Below are positions 17,697 to 27,136 of a stretch of DNA of 64,000 nt, piece by piece (position 1 is the first letter of the stretch; each line of letters starts with the position of its first letter). The stretch comes from JBHJHP01 sp042219825. Lineage in GTDB: Bacteria > Bacteroidota > Bacteroidia > Bacteroidales > UBA5342. The translations under genes and the position numbers were made by a program. The notes beneath the pieces are model-generated. The model had not been told where the DNA came from and did not search any database. It was given only the letters and a program-made list of their open reading frames with translations. Location: contig NZ_JBHJHQ010000002.1 in assembly GCF_042219825.1 (NCBI RefSeq), forward strand, positions 248,001 to 312,000. Reading direction: 5' to 3'.

Positions 17697-18107
17697 ATGG
17701 GATGGTATATAGGATTGGGCGTTCTGGCCTTGATTATAGGGTACATCGCTTACAGTTACAGAAAAATGAAAAATGTGGAGGATGTGGCTCCAAGTAAGGA
17801 TATCAGAATTCTTGACAACAAGAATTTTAAACCCGTTATCAGAAGTGGAAAAGTTTTGGTGGACTTCTGGGCACCGTGGTGTGCGCCATGTAAAATGGTT
17901 GCACCAACACTGAATGAAATTGCTGAAGAACAAAAGGGCAATATAACCATTGGCAAAGTAAATGTGGATAAGCAGCAGGCTTTGGCACAGAAATATAACA
18001 TCCGGAACATTCCGACCATGATTCTGTTCGATAACGGAAAGGAAGTGAAACGGATAATGGGAGTCAAACCCAAACGATCTATTCTAAAGGAAGTAGGACT
18101 TGCATGA
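17697..18107 (+). CDS. Membrane-anchored thioredoxin
   Basis: 136 residues. An N-terminal membrane segment (MGWYIGLGVLALIIGYIAYSY) is followed by a thioredoxin domain with the classical active site FWAPWCAPCKMVAP and cis-Pro NIPTMILFD. Positive residues after the anchor suggest the domain faces the cytoplasm, though topology is uncertain. It ends the operon; its stop is directly followed by a repeat element. Confidence 0.92.
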   Translation: MGWYIGLGVLALIIGYIAYSYRKMKNVEDVAPSKDIRILDNKNFKPVIRSGKVLVDFWAPWCAPCKMVAPTLNEIAEEQKGNITIGKVNVDKQQALAQKYNIRNIPTMILFDNGKEVKRIMGVKPKRSILKEVGLA

Positions 18108-18109
18108 AA

Positions 18110-18306
18110 AAAGAGGCTGTCAAAAAAGTGATATCAGGATTATCTTTACTTACGGATTGTAAGTAGTATTTACAAAATTACCCCTAAATCCCCTGAAGGG
18201 GACTTAAAGCCTCCCACTTTAGGGGAGGTTTGGAGGGGTAAAATAAAGATTGCTTACAATTTATAAGTTTAAAATATTTTTATTTGTCTTTTTGGACAGC
18301 CTCTTT
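18110..18306. mobile_element. MITE-like element between convergent genes
   Basis: Ends are an inverted repeat: AAAGAGGCTGTCAAAAAAG (18110-18128) and the complement of AAAGAGGCTGTCCAAAAAG (18288-18306), 18 of 19 matching. It fills almost exactly the gap between two convergent stop codons and has no ORF, so it is non-autonomous. The termini resemble ends of insertion sequences, from memory. No target duplication was identified. Confidence 0.55.
18179..18240. repeat. Branched hairpin repeat inside the MITE-like element
   Basis: TACCCC and GGGGTA form the outer stem (18179 and 18240); inside are CCCC-TGAA-GGGG (18190-18201) and CCTCCC-N7-GGGAGG (18210-18228). The same outer-stem-plus-two-hairpins plan recurs at 39349-39416. 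Confidence 0.6.
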
Positions 18307-19009
18307 ATTGTTTCAGCAGCGATTTTAAATAGACAGGCAGCTCTGAATCAAAAGTCATTTTTTCTTTTGAGTAAGGATGAATGAACGTGAGTGATGCTGC
18401 ATGCAATCCCAGACGTTTAATACTTTTATCGCGTTCTCCGTACATCTTGTCACCCACAACAGGATGGCCCGCTTCAAATAAATGAACGCGTATCTGGTTT
18501 TTTGTTCCGGTATAAAGATTGATCTCAAGCAGACTAAAATAGCGCGATTCCCTGATGACTTTATAACCGGTCTTCGAAAATTTTCCGTTTTTCTGATCAT
18601 TCGTTGAGTACATCCTGTGCAATTTGTTCTCCATTAAAAAGGATGTGATAATGTCTTCTTTTTTATCAGGGTTGCCGTGGACAACGGCTAAATAGGTTTT
18701 ACTGAAATCCTGCCAGTTATCCTGTAAAAAGCGTTTTGCTTTTTCATGCTTTGCAAAAACCAGGATCCCCGAGGTGTCTTTATCCAGCCTGTGCACAATG
18801 AATATCCTGTTTCTGGAATGGCTATTTCCTTTTTTTACGTAGTCGGTAAGAAGTGAATAAGCGGTTTTCTCATGGTCCCTGCCCGTACTCATGGTTAACA
18901 ATCCATTTATTTTATTGACCACAATAATATCCTGGTCTTCGTATAGAACTGTTAATCCTCTTGGCTGATATTTTCTGGGAATATTTTTGTTGGAATATTT
19001 GTCCGGCAC
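18305..19009 (-). CDS. RluA-family pseudouridine synthase
   Basis: 234 residues. Motifs: VLYEDQDIIVVNKINGLLTMST, FIVHRLDKDTSGILVFAK with the catalytic Asp of HRLD, and the later RVHLFEAGHPVVGDKMYG. It lacks an N-terminal S4 domain. These enzymes convert uridine to pseudouridine in rRNA or tRNA; the target is not readable. Upstream by 6 bases is a small membrane protein gene on the same strand. The stop codon overlaps the terminal repeat of the neighbouring element. Confidence 0.92.
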   Translation of the reverse strand: MPDKYSNKNIPRKYQPRGLTVLYEDQDIIVVNKINGLLTMSTGRDHEKTAYSLLTDYVKKGNSHSRNRIFIVHRLDKDTSGILVFAKHEKAKRFLQDNWQDFSKTYLAVVHGNPDKKEDIITSFLMENKLHRMYSTNDQKNGKFSKTGYKVIRESRYFSLLEINLYTGTKNQIRVHLFEAGHPVVGDKMYGERDKSIKRLGLHAASLTFIHPYSKEKMTFDSELPVYLKSLLKQ

Positions 19010-19015
19010 GTGTCG

Positions 19016-19420
19016 CTATTTAGTTTTGTTTTCTGATTTTTCAATACTTTTCTGATCTGCAATCATCTGTTTTTGCATTTCCCGGATTTCTCTCAGTGAA
19101 TTTAAAATTTCCATGGTCACCGGGTTTTCTGCCGCCTGGTTGCGCATTTCTTCACGCCGCATACCAAGTTTCGTATCCATACGGCCAAGAAATAAGGATA
19201 CAACGACAAACAGAACCATAATGACAGGATAAATCCACAATTTATTCTGATCAAGATAAGTCCTGATGGCATCGTTCTGAAATGAGTTCAGAAAAACAAA
19301 ACCAAGCATTATAAAACTTATATAACCGATATACATCCTGGCACGGTCAATATAAATTTTCCAGCGAACCACATTTCTCTGATTAACGGGAATTCCAAAT
19401 ATTCTGATTCTGTTTTTCAT
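19016..19420 (-). CDS. Small two-helix membrane protein
   Basis: 134 residues. Basic N-terminus, two membrane segments (about 30-48 and 62-80), then a charged, probably coiled-coil C-terminus (MEILNSLREIREMQKQMIADQKSIEKSENKTK) likely in the cytoplasm. No family recognised. It appears cotranscribed with the pseudouridine synthase. Confidence 0.7.
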   Translation of the reverse strand: MKNRIRIFGIPVNQRNVVRWKIYIDRARMYIGYISFIMLGFVFLNSFQNDAIRTYLDQNKLWIYPVIMVLFVVVSLFLGRMDTKLGMRREEMRNQAAENPVTMEILNSLREIREMQKQMIADQKSIEKSENKTK

Positions 19421-19546
19421 GTTTTCAGAGTTTGTTGGTTTATAAACTTTTAAGGGTGTAAAGGTACATGAAATTTAATTGTCGGAAATACAATAGTATA
19501 AACGATAGAAGAAAAAAATATATTATGGCAAACCCGGAATTTTGTG

Positions 19547-22500
19547 TCAGTATACAATCCCTTTGAGACTGAAAATGCCGGTATTAGTATGTATTCTTGT
19601 GATATAAATTCCGGGTTTAAGATCGACACTGATATTTTGAGTCACATTGTGAAGCTCCCTGATTTTTGTTCCGTTAATGGTATAAACGGTTAAATTTGAA
19701 GAGGAGGGAAGGTTATAGATCGATAATTTCCCCTTTTCTGAAATTAAAAAGACTGAATTTATACCATCTTTTTCAGGGAGGTGTAATCCCGTTGCACCAT
19801 TTATTTTAACCAAGGCCCATTGCCGGTGGTAGTTATTGGTTGAACCAAAATCCCACAAACCGATGTTGGCACCTGCTGCGGTACTTTCACTTTCAACATC
19901 AAGGGCTTTCCCTGTTTTTACTGATACTATTTTTACATAACCACCATCAGTTTCAGAAACAGTAAATACCTGTCCGTCTTTATCCGGCGCCGGTTCGTTT
20001 AAAGCCAGCAGATAAGCATCTTCATCAGTCATCACTTTACCTGAACCGGTGTTGCTGATAGTGTAACCTCCTTCCGTGGCAGTGAAATCCCAAAGCTGAT
20101 CCGGATTCTGAGAACCATCATCAGGAAGATCCTGAATGAGACCATCACCAGTTTCGTTAGCCGTAATGACATTGTTGCTGTTCCGGCTGTAAATGATATA
20201 GGTACCGTTTTCCGGAGCTTCAAAAACATAGGTACGGGGTTCGGAATTATCATTAAAGGTAATATCATCCAGATACATAATCGTATTCAGTTTAACCGAT
20301 CCCAATGGCGAAATCTGAACAGATCCGATAACCTGGTTTAACAATCCCGTAAGATCGATGACGACATCTGTCCATTCACCTTGCGTAACAGAAACTTCCC
20401 TGCTGATATTACCTATGGTAACATTTATTTTCCATGCAGGAGACTTAACCAGCATGTGAAAATAAGCGGTTGCCTCTGATATTTTCAGTGGAGCGTAAAG
20501 TGTAAATAATAAGGTGTCTTCACTAACAGTTGGGTTTGCCACCATGGGGTACAGATATTCCAGAATATGTCCCGAAACATTCATCCCAACGATATCTGAA
20601 TTTGCAATAACATGAACAGCAGAACCATTTTCGAATGGGACTCTGCTCATTGCAGGTACGCTGGAAGCAGATTCAAAATCAAAAAAAGGAGCCACCTCAG
20701 TTACTCCTCTTGGATCAGGATCATTGTTTATGATCAGGTTGTCTATAAAAAGCGGGTTTCCCGGATCAACACCTTTAAATATCAGTTTTGAAAATGAAGT
20801 ATTGATGCCTAAATCGATGACCTGATCCTGCCAGGTATCAGTTGATTCCAGTAAAATTGTATCACCGGTTGCCGTTTGCGAAGAATTGTGAATGCCCGAC
20901 CGGGTCATGATATGCAGATAGCGGTATTCCGGTGTCGTTACAAAACTCTGTCCGGTTTCATAGCTGATCACATTATCGTCTGCTGAGAGCGTAAAACGAC
21001 TACTGTTCAGTTCGCTTTTCGCCCCATTTTCCGATAATTGTACTGATGTACCCGAAAAGCCCTCCGTATTTTGATCCTCGAAGGTTATGCCTTCTGTTAA
21101 TCTGAACTGAGCGTAATCCGTAAAAGTTACCGGAATGATAAAGGTTGTGATGCTCTGAGCCGGTGAGACATAACTTAGTTTACTTTCTGTTATAGCCTGA
21201 TCCGGTTTTTTTGAACAGTCTTCTGATGAGCTTGTCCTGTAAACCGTCGCAGAAGCAGCTACCGTTCCAAATTCTGAGAGATCTGCTGATACGTTCTGAT
21301 CCAAATCGGTTTGGTTCAGAACCACCATTACCAGTTCCTTATTGTCCGGACTGATGGCAGTCAGAATATTTGGTGCTCCTGACTCCAGGATACGGTAGCC
21401 TTGTTTTACAAAACGGGTGACCTGCATTCTGATATAGAAGTTCTTTACGGTATAGTAAGTTTCATCCGCAAAGCTGCAACGCATCTGGCACCAGTTATCA
21501 TTCCATTCTTCCATCAGCTGCCAGTCGATCCAAGCAGAAGGTTTCATTATGGTAAGGTCACTAAACATACGTTGAGCCAATTGCAGATTATTGCTTAGAC
21601 CACTGCCACTGAAACCGCTTGGTCCTGTTTCAGACTGCCAGAGTGTTTTACCCATCTTACGGGAAAGATTATAAGCTTCAACCCTTTCCGGATCACTGCC
21701 GCTGTAGGTATGCGTATTGATCTGTCCCAGTTTTGGAATAATATCACCGGCAGCAATGTAGGCATTCATGGCATAGATAAAACTACTGATATTGGTTTCA
21801 TCCGAAGCTGAAATGACCGTATTTAATCCTGATGCCTGTAACCGTGGATATAATTCCCTTATCACGGCAATCTGTGAGGAGGCATCAAAATGGCAGCCTT
21901 CCTGTCCGCCGAGGTAACCCCAGTAACTACTGAGCGATTCGTTAAACGGTTCCAGTGTTTTAAATTCAATGCCGTATGTGTTTTTGTAATGTTTGCAGAC
22001 TTCAATTAGATAATCACTGAACTGTCCGTAATATTCCGGTTTCAGGTTGTCTGAACCGGCAGGATTATTTCCGGCAGAACAACCGCTGTAAGTCATCCAG
22101 TAAGGTGGTGAATTAGAAAATGCTTCAAAAATGGCATCCGGCCGTTTCGCTTTGATTTTGAGCATTATTTTGCGTTGTCCGGCATCGGCGGTCCAGTCAT
22201 AAGGTTCATTTTCACCCGATTTAAATCCTTCCATCTCGGCGCGCACACCTTTACCGTCTGCCATATGTCCCGGATTTCCCGGCGTAGAATAGTGGGAGGG
22301 ATCATCGCCGCCTCCGATATTATAGCGAAAGATGTTCATATTGAGCTTATCCGGTGAAGTGATCAGATCAACTATTTCATCAATTTTGGCTTCATCGTCC
22401 CATTGTCCCACCATATGAGCCCACCAGCACAACGAAGAACCCCAGCCTTCAATAGTTTGATATTCCTTTGAGGGATCAGGTTTTATATTAATGTTCTGGG

Positions 22501-22561
22501 CACTTAAATTTGCAAAAACAGATATCAGAACAACAATTAAAATAGAGTAGTATTTTTTCAT
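19547..22561 (-). CDS. Secreted GH30-like glycoside hydrolase with ricin-like and T9SS domains
   Basis: 1004 residues. Signal peptide 1-21. A GH30 catalytic domain spans about 25-480, with acid/base Glu208 in EPFNES and nucleophile Glu311 in WQSETGPSG; the pattern recalls endo-beta-1,6-galactanase or related GH30 subfamilies. Residues about 490-770 hold beta-sandwich modules that may bind carbohydrate. Residues about 775-915 are a ricin-B-like domain (QLWDFTA, GKALDVESES, HRQWALVK). The last ~75 residues match the type IX secretion sorting domain (LTVYTINGTKIRE, LKPGIYITRI), so it is secreted or surface-bound. There is no SusC/SusD pair nearby, so it is a stand-alone enzyme. Exact substrate is uncertain. 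Confidence 0.9.
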   Translation of the reverse strand: MKKYYSILIVVLISVFANLSAQNINIKPDPSKEYQTIEGWGSSLCWWAHMVGQWDDEAKIDEIVDLITSPDKLNMNIFRYNIGGGDDPSHYSTPGNPGHMADGKGVRAEMEGFKSGENEPYDWTADAGQRKIMLKIKAKRPDAIFEAFSNSPPYWMTYSGCSAGNNPAGSDNLKPEYYGQFSDYLIEVCKHYKNTYGIEFKTLEPFNESLSSYWGYLGGQEGCHFDASSQIAVIRELYPRLQASGLNTVISASDETNISSFIYAMNAYIAAGDIIPKLGQINTHTYSGSDPERVEAYNLSRKMGKTLWQSETGPSGFSGSGLSNNLQLAQRMFSDLTIMKPSAWIDWQLMEEWNDNWCQMRCSFADETYYTVKNFYIRMQVTRFVKQGYRILESGAPNILTAISPDNKELVMVVLNQTDLDQNVSADLSEFGTVAASATVYRTSSSEDCSKKPDQAITESKLSYVSPAQSITTFIIPVTFTDYAQFRLTEGITFEDQNTEGFSGTSVQLSENGAKSELNSSRFTLSADDNVISYETGQSFVTTPEYRYLHIMTRSGIHNSSQTATGDTILLESTDTWQDQVIDLGINTSFSKLIFKGVDPGNPLFIDNLIINNDPDPRGVTEVAPFFDFESASSVPAMSRVPFENGSAVHVIANSDIVGMNVSGHILEYLYPMVANPTVSEDTLLFTLYAPLKISEATAYFHMLVKSPAWKINVTIGNISREVSVTQGEWTDVVIDLTGLLNQVIGSVQISPLGSVKLNTIMYLDDITFNDNSEPRTYVFEAPENGTYIIYSRNSNNVITANETGDGLIQDLPDDGSQNPDQLWDFTATEGGYTISNTGSGKVMTDEDAYLLALNEPAPDKDGQVFTVSETDGGYVKIVSVKTGKALDVESESTAAGANIGLWDFGSTNNYHRQWALVKINGATGLHLPEKDGINSVFLISEKGKLSIYNLPSSSNLTVYTINGTKIRELHNVTQNISVDLKPGIYITRIHTNTGIFSLKGIVY

Positions 22562-22718
22562 TCATTTTTAGCTTTCCGCTAAAATACGGTTTTATGGCTC
22601 CGTTTCATCATAAACAAAGTTGGAAAAGTTGCACTTATACGACAAAATGTATTACAAAATTGCCTTAATATCTTTTGTGCAGTTTTAAAGCCTCATTATA
22701 AGTTGTTTCTACAATTGA

Positions 22719-23231
22719 TCATAGATTTTTAATTTCTCCAATAATTGCATCAGGATTATTTACCTGTGCCGTTTCATTATAATCAAGTTGTAGATCCCTA
22801 ATGGCTTCTTCGCGGGATGGTTTAAACAAATAAAACTGTATAAACATAATTGCCAGGAAAATCAGAGCTATTGGATTAGCTGTAAGCAAGAAGCTTACGA
22901 TTAAAAAAAGCGATGCGCCTTCTATTAGCGCCAATTTAATAATAACGGCCGTTTGGTAAATTGCCAGTTTATAAGAGAGCACACTATCCTTTTTGATTTT
23001 ATTAATCTGTATCCGGTACATAAGTCTGCTGACGAATAATTCAATAATGGCAATTACGATTCCCACGATGGTAAGCATGTCTTCAGAGCCTGGAAAACGA
23101 AAACTTAAATCCACGCCGGATTGCAAAAAAATGACTATCCCTGCAAAAATAAGCTGTCCGGCAAATAATGCAAAAAACAGGGTGTTTATAGTTCTGAAGA
23201 ATTGTTTTGAGGTTTGTTGAGTTGGTTCCAT
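22719..23231 (-). CDS. Multi-spanning membrane protein, unknown function
   Basis: 170 residues with four hydrophobic segments (about 12-34, 50-70, 90-115, 117-135) and a cytoplasmic-looking charged tail. No family recognised. The preceding outer-membrane protein gene ends 9 bases upstream, suggesting one transcript. Confidence 0.7.
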   Translation of the reverse strand: MEPTQQTSKQFFRTINTLFFALFAGQLIFAGIVIFLQSGVDLSFRFPGSEDMLTIVGIVIAIIELFVSRLMYRIQINKIKKDSVLSYKLAIYQTAVIIKLALIEGASLFLIVSFLLTANPIALIFLAIMFIQFYLFKPSREEAIRDLQLDYNETAQVNNPDAIIGEIKNL

Positions 23232-23240
23232 GATAAAAAT

Positions 23241-23834
23241 TTAAAGTAATACAACTAGTCCTAAATCGAGTCCAAGGTCTGTCAGTTTTTGTGTTTTGGG
23301 TATATCATACTGATTAACCACTTCGTTGTATTTAAGCGAGGCGAAACCCATGCCAATATCGATTACAAACCTTTCATTTAATGCTATTCCCATACCAACG
23401 CTGTAATCATATCCAAACTGAGTATACAAATTGTCGCTGTTCAGTATGCCAAAACCGGCTGCGACTTGCGCATAAGGTTTTACAAATCCGTTACCGATAT
23501 ATAGTTTTATAAATGGTTTTCCCATAACCGAATAGGCCTTTTCAGTTTTGTTATATGACTGGTATTTAACGGGAATAACTAGTCCTATGACCAGATTATT
23601 TGCGATGAAATAACCAATAATCGGATTTAATGCCAGATTTGTAAATTTCTCACTGTTTACATAAATGTGGGTTTGCCAATAATCCAACGCACCAGTAGTT
23701 GTTGTCATCCCGGATGATGCACTTATATCTGACTTACTTCCAACCAACAGGGTTCCTTTTTCGATTTGAGCGTTGAGGTTAAAGAGTCCATACGTCATGA
23801 ACAAGAGGAACAAAACAGGTTTTTTAAAAATCAT
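23241..23834 (-). CDS. Outer-membrane beta-barrel protein
   Basis: 197 residues. Signal peptide 1-22 (ending NLNAQ), then alternating hydrophobic strands (NLVIGLVIPVKYQ, PYAQVAAGFGIL, YDYSVGMGIALNERFVIDIGMGFASLKY) and a terminal LGLDLGLVVLL, typical of small OmpA/porin-like eight-strand barrels. Function is unknown. Confidence 0.78.
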   Translation of the reverse strand: MIFKKPVLFLLFMTYGLFNLNAQIEKGTLLVGSKSDISASSGMTTTTGALDYWQTHIYVNSEKFTNLALNPIIGYFIANNLVIGLVIPVKYQSYNKTEKAYSVMGKPFIKLYIGNGFVKPYAQVAAGFGILNSDNLYTQFGYDYSVGMGIALNERFVIDIGMGFASLKYNEVVNQYDIPKTQKLTDLGLDLGLVVLL

Positions 23835-23925
23835 AGTTGATAATCTTAAACTTAAATAAGTAAATTTTTTTCAGTGCTTTAAAAATAAGAAAAAATTGTC
23901 TCAGAAAGTGTTAATTATTAAATAT

Positions 23926-24660
23926 CTATCTGAGTTCTTCAAAATCGATGTGATAATGGTCATCATGCAGTTCGTTAATACGTTTAGTAAGAGACTTCAC
24001 AAAATATATTCCGGATGATTTGAGCTGATCACCGAATTTTGAGTTGAACAGCTCATCTTTAAGGTTGGTCTCCAAAATAACTTTCTTAATGTGATAACCC
24101 CGCTTCTTTGCATTTTTCTCAAGCGCAATAATATGCATCGCCAGTTTTTCAAAATCAATCTGTACTTTTTTGTTTAGGCTTAGTTTTCCATCCTGATCAA
24201 ACTTCAGGGCATAACGAGCCATTCCGGTGTGATCCCAGAACAGATCTGTTTTTCCATCTTTTATCAGTGGGGTCATAAAGTCTATACTTGTCCCGTTTTG
24301 GTGGGTCCTGTGAGGGAAGGATCTGCCACCTTTTCTGCCGGAACATTCCATGATTCTAAATGTATAGTCCGGGTAAATTTTCTTCAGATCAGCGTAGGAG
24401 TCGAGGGTAATCCGGTAAATATCGGAATGAACATAAGAGCGTCCTAAAATGTAATAGTCAAAAAAACTGTAATATTTAAAATTATCTCCGTTATACGGAA
24501 GTTTGTATCCGTTGGTGAGCCTGCCGTTACTAACGGTGCCAGTTGACTGACTTGTGCCATGATTTTTATGTATTATCTGTGGCATAGCAGTATAAAATGC
24601 AGTAAACGATATAATCAGAAAAATGATTCGTCTGGAAGATTTTTTCATATATATCCTCAT
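23926..24660 (-). CDS. MepA-like murein endopeptidase (peptidase M74 type)
   Basis: 244 residues; ATG 24660 or, equally plausible, ATG 24648 (MKKSSRR). A membrane/signal segment lies at about residues 12-28. Motifs typical of LAS zinc peptidases are present: FPHRTHQNGTSIDFM (His and Asp ligands) and DDHYHIDFEE (His ligand). MepA-type enzymes cut peptide crosslinks in peptidoglycan and act in the periplasm. The N-terminal part is divergent from E. coli MepA, so the exact bond cut is inferred. Confidence 0.8.
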   Translation of the reverse strand: MRIYMKKSSRRIIFLIISFTAFYTAMPQIIHKNHGTSQSTGTVSNGRLTNGYKLPYNGDNFKYYSFFDYYILGRSYVHSDIYRITLDSYADLKKIYPDYTFRIMECSGRKGGRSFPHRTHQNGTSIDFMTPLIKDGKTDLFWDHTGMARYALKFDQDGKLSLNKKVQIDFEKLAMHIIALEKNAKKRGYHIKKVILETNLKDELFNSKFGDQLKSSGIYFVKSLTKRINELHDDHYHIDFEELR

Positions 24661-24801
24661 TTTAAACAGGTTTGTATTATCAGGAACGAAAAAGTTAATC
24701 GTTTAAGTATAAAAAAACCTGGACTTGTTCAAATTCACAATAAAAGGCTTGAGTCAGGATAACATAAGTATTTTGAATTACTGTTGCCCGGTTAAAGCAT
24801 C

Positions 24802-24961
24802 AGAGATTCCTCGCTTCGCCTGGAATGACAGGTATTTGCTGGTTGTTAGGCTGGAGGATGGGTTGGGTTGCGACAGATCTGCAACCCAACCCATCCTCCA
24901 GCACCGTATGAACCTAAAGGATTGTCATTCTGAGCGTAGTAAAATGAAGCGAAGAATCTTT
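24802..24961. repeat. MITE-like inverted repeat with a 22-bp perfect palindrome
   Basis: Outer arms: AGATTCCTCGCTTCG with GGAATGACA (24804-24830) and TGTCATTCTGAGCG with GAAGCGAAGAATCTTT (24923-24961), an inverted repeat. Centre: a 22-bp perfect stem (24850-24871 with 24881-24902; left arm begins GCTGGAGGATGGG) with a 9-base loop. No ORF. It fills much of the 427-base gap before the ABC-F gene; nothing else was seen there except a -7 box. Confidence 0.7.
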
Positions 24962-25063
24962 AAGTAATATTGATTTTAGCCTGACAACAATTATTTTACG
25001 TTACGAATATAATTTGCTTTTGGTCACACTATTTATTCATTCCATCCATGACCCAAAAAATTT

Positions 25064-25071
25064 TATCTTTG
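25064..25071 (+). promoter_or_regulatory. -7 box of the ABC-F gene
   Basis: TATCTTTG matches TAnnTTTG and lies 16 bases before the ATG at 25088. No clear TTG at the proper upstream distance. Confidence 0.5.
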
Positions 25072-25087
25072 TCGAAATTTTGAGGAT

Positions 25088-27028
25088 ATGGTATCGGTTG
25101 ATAAAATAAGTGTATTATTCGGAGGATTCGCGCTGTTTGAGGACATCTCATTTCTGGTCAATACAAAAGACAGGATAGGACTGGTGGGGAAGAATGGTGC
25201 AGGGAAGACCACCTTACTCAAAATTTTGTGCGGCAAGCAGAATCCAACAACCGGTATTTTATCTGTTCCCAACGATTTTACCTTTGGGTATCTTCCTCAG
25301 CATATGGTGCATCAGGATGGTAAAAGTGTTCGTGAGGAGGCAGCTACGGCCTTCAGTCATTTGCAGGAATTGCGCGATAAGATTGACCATTATAATCACC
25401 AACTGGCTATTCGTACTGACTATGAATCGGAGGAATACCTGGATATTATTCACAAAGTAACGGATCTGTCTGAACACTATAATATTCTTGGTGGGGAAAA
25501 TACGGAAGGTCATATTGAAAAAACACTGACAGGGCTGGGTTTTGTAGCTAAAGATCTGGATCGCCCTACCTCGGAGTTTTCCGGTGGCTGGCGTATGCGT
25601 ATTGAACTGGCAAAACTGTTACTTCAAAAGCCGGATATGCTGTTGCTGGATGAGCCGACCAACCATCTTGACATTGAGTCCATCCAGTGGCTGGAGGACT
25701 TTTTAAAGACGTATCCCGGATCGGTTGTTTTGGTGTCACACGATAAGGCATTTCTTGACAATGTCACCAACCGGACCATAGAAATTACGCTGGGGCGTAT
25801 TTACGATTATAAGGTGCCGTACAGTAAATTTCTGGAACTCCGGGAGGAACGGAGGGAGACTCAGAAACGTGCTTACGAAAATCAGCAGAAGCAGATTAAG
25901 GATACCGAGGCATTTATTGAACGGTTCAGGTATAAGGCTACGAAGGCGGTTCAGGTTCAGTCCAGAATTAAGCAGCTGGAGAAAATGGATGTTCTGGAGA
26001 TTGATGAAGAGGACAACAGTGCCCTGAATCTAAGATTTCCACCAGCACCTCGTTCAGGTACCATTGTGGTTGAAGCAGAAAATTACAAAATAGGGTACGG
26101 ATCACATGTTGTACTCAACAAGGTAAACCTGATTATTGAGCGTGTAGACAAGGTGGCTTTTGTTGGTAAGAACGGAGAAGGAAAATCTACCCTTGTAAAA
26201 GCAATTATCGGTGACCTGGGCGGTATGGGTGGAGAACTTAAAACAGGCCATAATGTAAAAGTGGGCTATTTTGCTCAGAATCAGGCCGACCTGCTGGATG
26301 GAAATTTGTCGGTTTTTGAAACAATTGATCATGTGGCAGTTGGAGATGTGCGGACAAAGATCCGCGATATTCTGGCGGCTTTTATGTTTAGAGGTGAGGA
26401 TATCGATAAAAAAGTGAAGGTTCTTTCCGGAGGTGAACGTTCCAGGCTTGCCATGATTAAACTTTTGCTTGAACCGGTTAACCTGCTGGTGCTGGATGAG
26501 CCTACAAATCACCTTGATATCCGCTCCAAGGAGGTCTTGAAGCAGGCCATCAATGAATTTGATGGTACAGCCATTGTGGTTTCTCACGACAGGGATTTTC
26601 TGGATGGGTTAAGTAGCAAACTGTACGAATTCGGTGGCGGAAAAGTAAAAGAACACCTGGGTACGGTTTATGAATTTCTGCACCGCAAGAAGATGGAGAC
26701 GCTGCAGGAATTGGAACGAAAGAACAAAATAACAGCAAAAGCATCACAGCCGGAGCAGAAAGCAGAGAAGGTAAATGACTATGAAGAGCGCAAAGCATTG
26801 AATAAGCAGATAAGCTATGCAGAAAGAAAGGTTAAGGAATATGAGAATCTGATCACTCAGCTTGAAGGAGAAATTGAACATATGAAAACGCTGCTTGCAA
26901 ATCCGGATAATATCAATGATGCCTCGCTTTACTCGTTTTTTCAGAAGAAGGAAAAAGAGCTTGAGAAAGTGATGAGAGAATGGGAGGAAGCATCTTTGCA
27001 ACTGGATGATCTCAACGGCAAACTGTAA
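25088..27028 (+). CDS. ABC-F family ATPase
   Basis: 646 residues with two ABC domains and no membrane segment. Walker A: GKNGAGKTT and GKNGEGKST. Signature/Walker B: SGGWRMRIELAKLLLQKPDMLLLDEPTNHLD and SGGERSRLAMIKLLLEPVNLLVLDEPTNHLD. A linker (about 240-310) rich in charged residues and a C-terminal coiled coil (about 560-646) complete the plan. ABC-F proteins act on the ribosome as translation factors or antibiotic protection factors; which one cannot be decided here. Confidence 0.93.
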   Translation: MVSVDKISVLFGGFALFEDISFLVNTKDRIGLVGKNGAGKTTLLKILCGKQNPTTGILSVPNDFTFGYLPQHMVHQDGKSVREEAATAFSHLQELRDKIDHYNHQLAIRTDYESEEYLDIIHKVTDLSEHYNILGGENTEGHIEKTLTGLGFVAKDLDRPTSEFSGGWRMRIELAKLLLQKPDMLLLDEPTNHLDIESIQWLEDFLKTYPGSVVLVSHDKAFLDNVTNRTIEITLGRIYDYKVPYSKFLELREERRETQKRAYENQQKQIKDTEAFIERFRYKATKAVQVQSRIKQLEKMDVLEIDEEDNSALNLRFPPAPRSGTIVVEAENYKIGYGSHVVLNKVNLIIERVDKVAFVGKNGEGKSTLVKAIIGDLGGMGGELKTGHNVKVGYFAQNQADLLDGNLSVFETIDHVAVGDVRTKIRDILAAFMFRGEDIDKKVKVLSGGERSRLAMIKLLLEPVNLLVLDEPTNHLDIRSKEVLKQAINEFDGTAIVVSHDRDFLDGLSSKLYEFGGGKVKEHLGTVYEFLHRKKMETLQELERKNKITAKASQPEQKAEKVNDYEERKALNKQISYAERKVKEYENLITQLEGEIEHMKTLLANPDNINDASLYSFFQKKEKELEKVMREWEEASLQLDDLNGKL

Positions 27029-27068
27029 CACAATATATACTTCGTTAACAAACGTTAGGCTTCAATAA

Positions 27069-27099
27069 TTGATTTATTAGACACCTTAGTCTAATTTTG
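27069..27099 (+). promoter_or_regulatory. Promoter of rlmB
   Basis: TTG at 27069-27071, 20-base spacer, TAATTTTG at 27092-27099. Confidence 0.65.
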
Positions 27100-27136
27100 A
27101 AACAATAAAACCCGCTATTCACGTTAATAAAAGACA

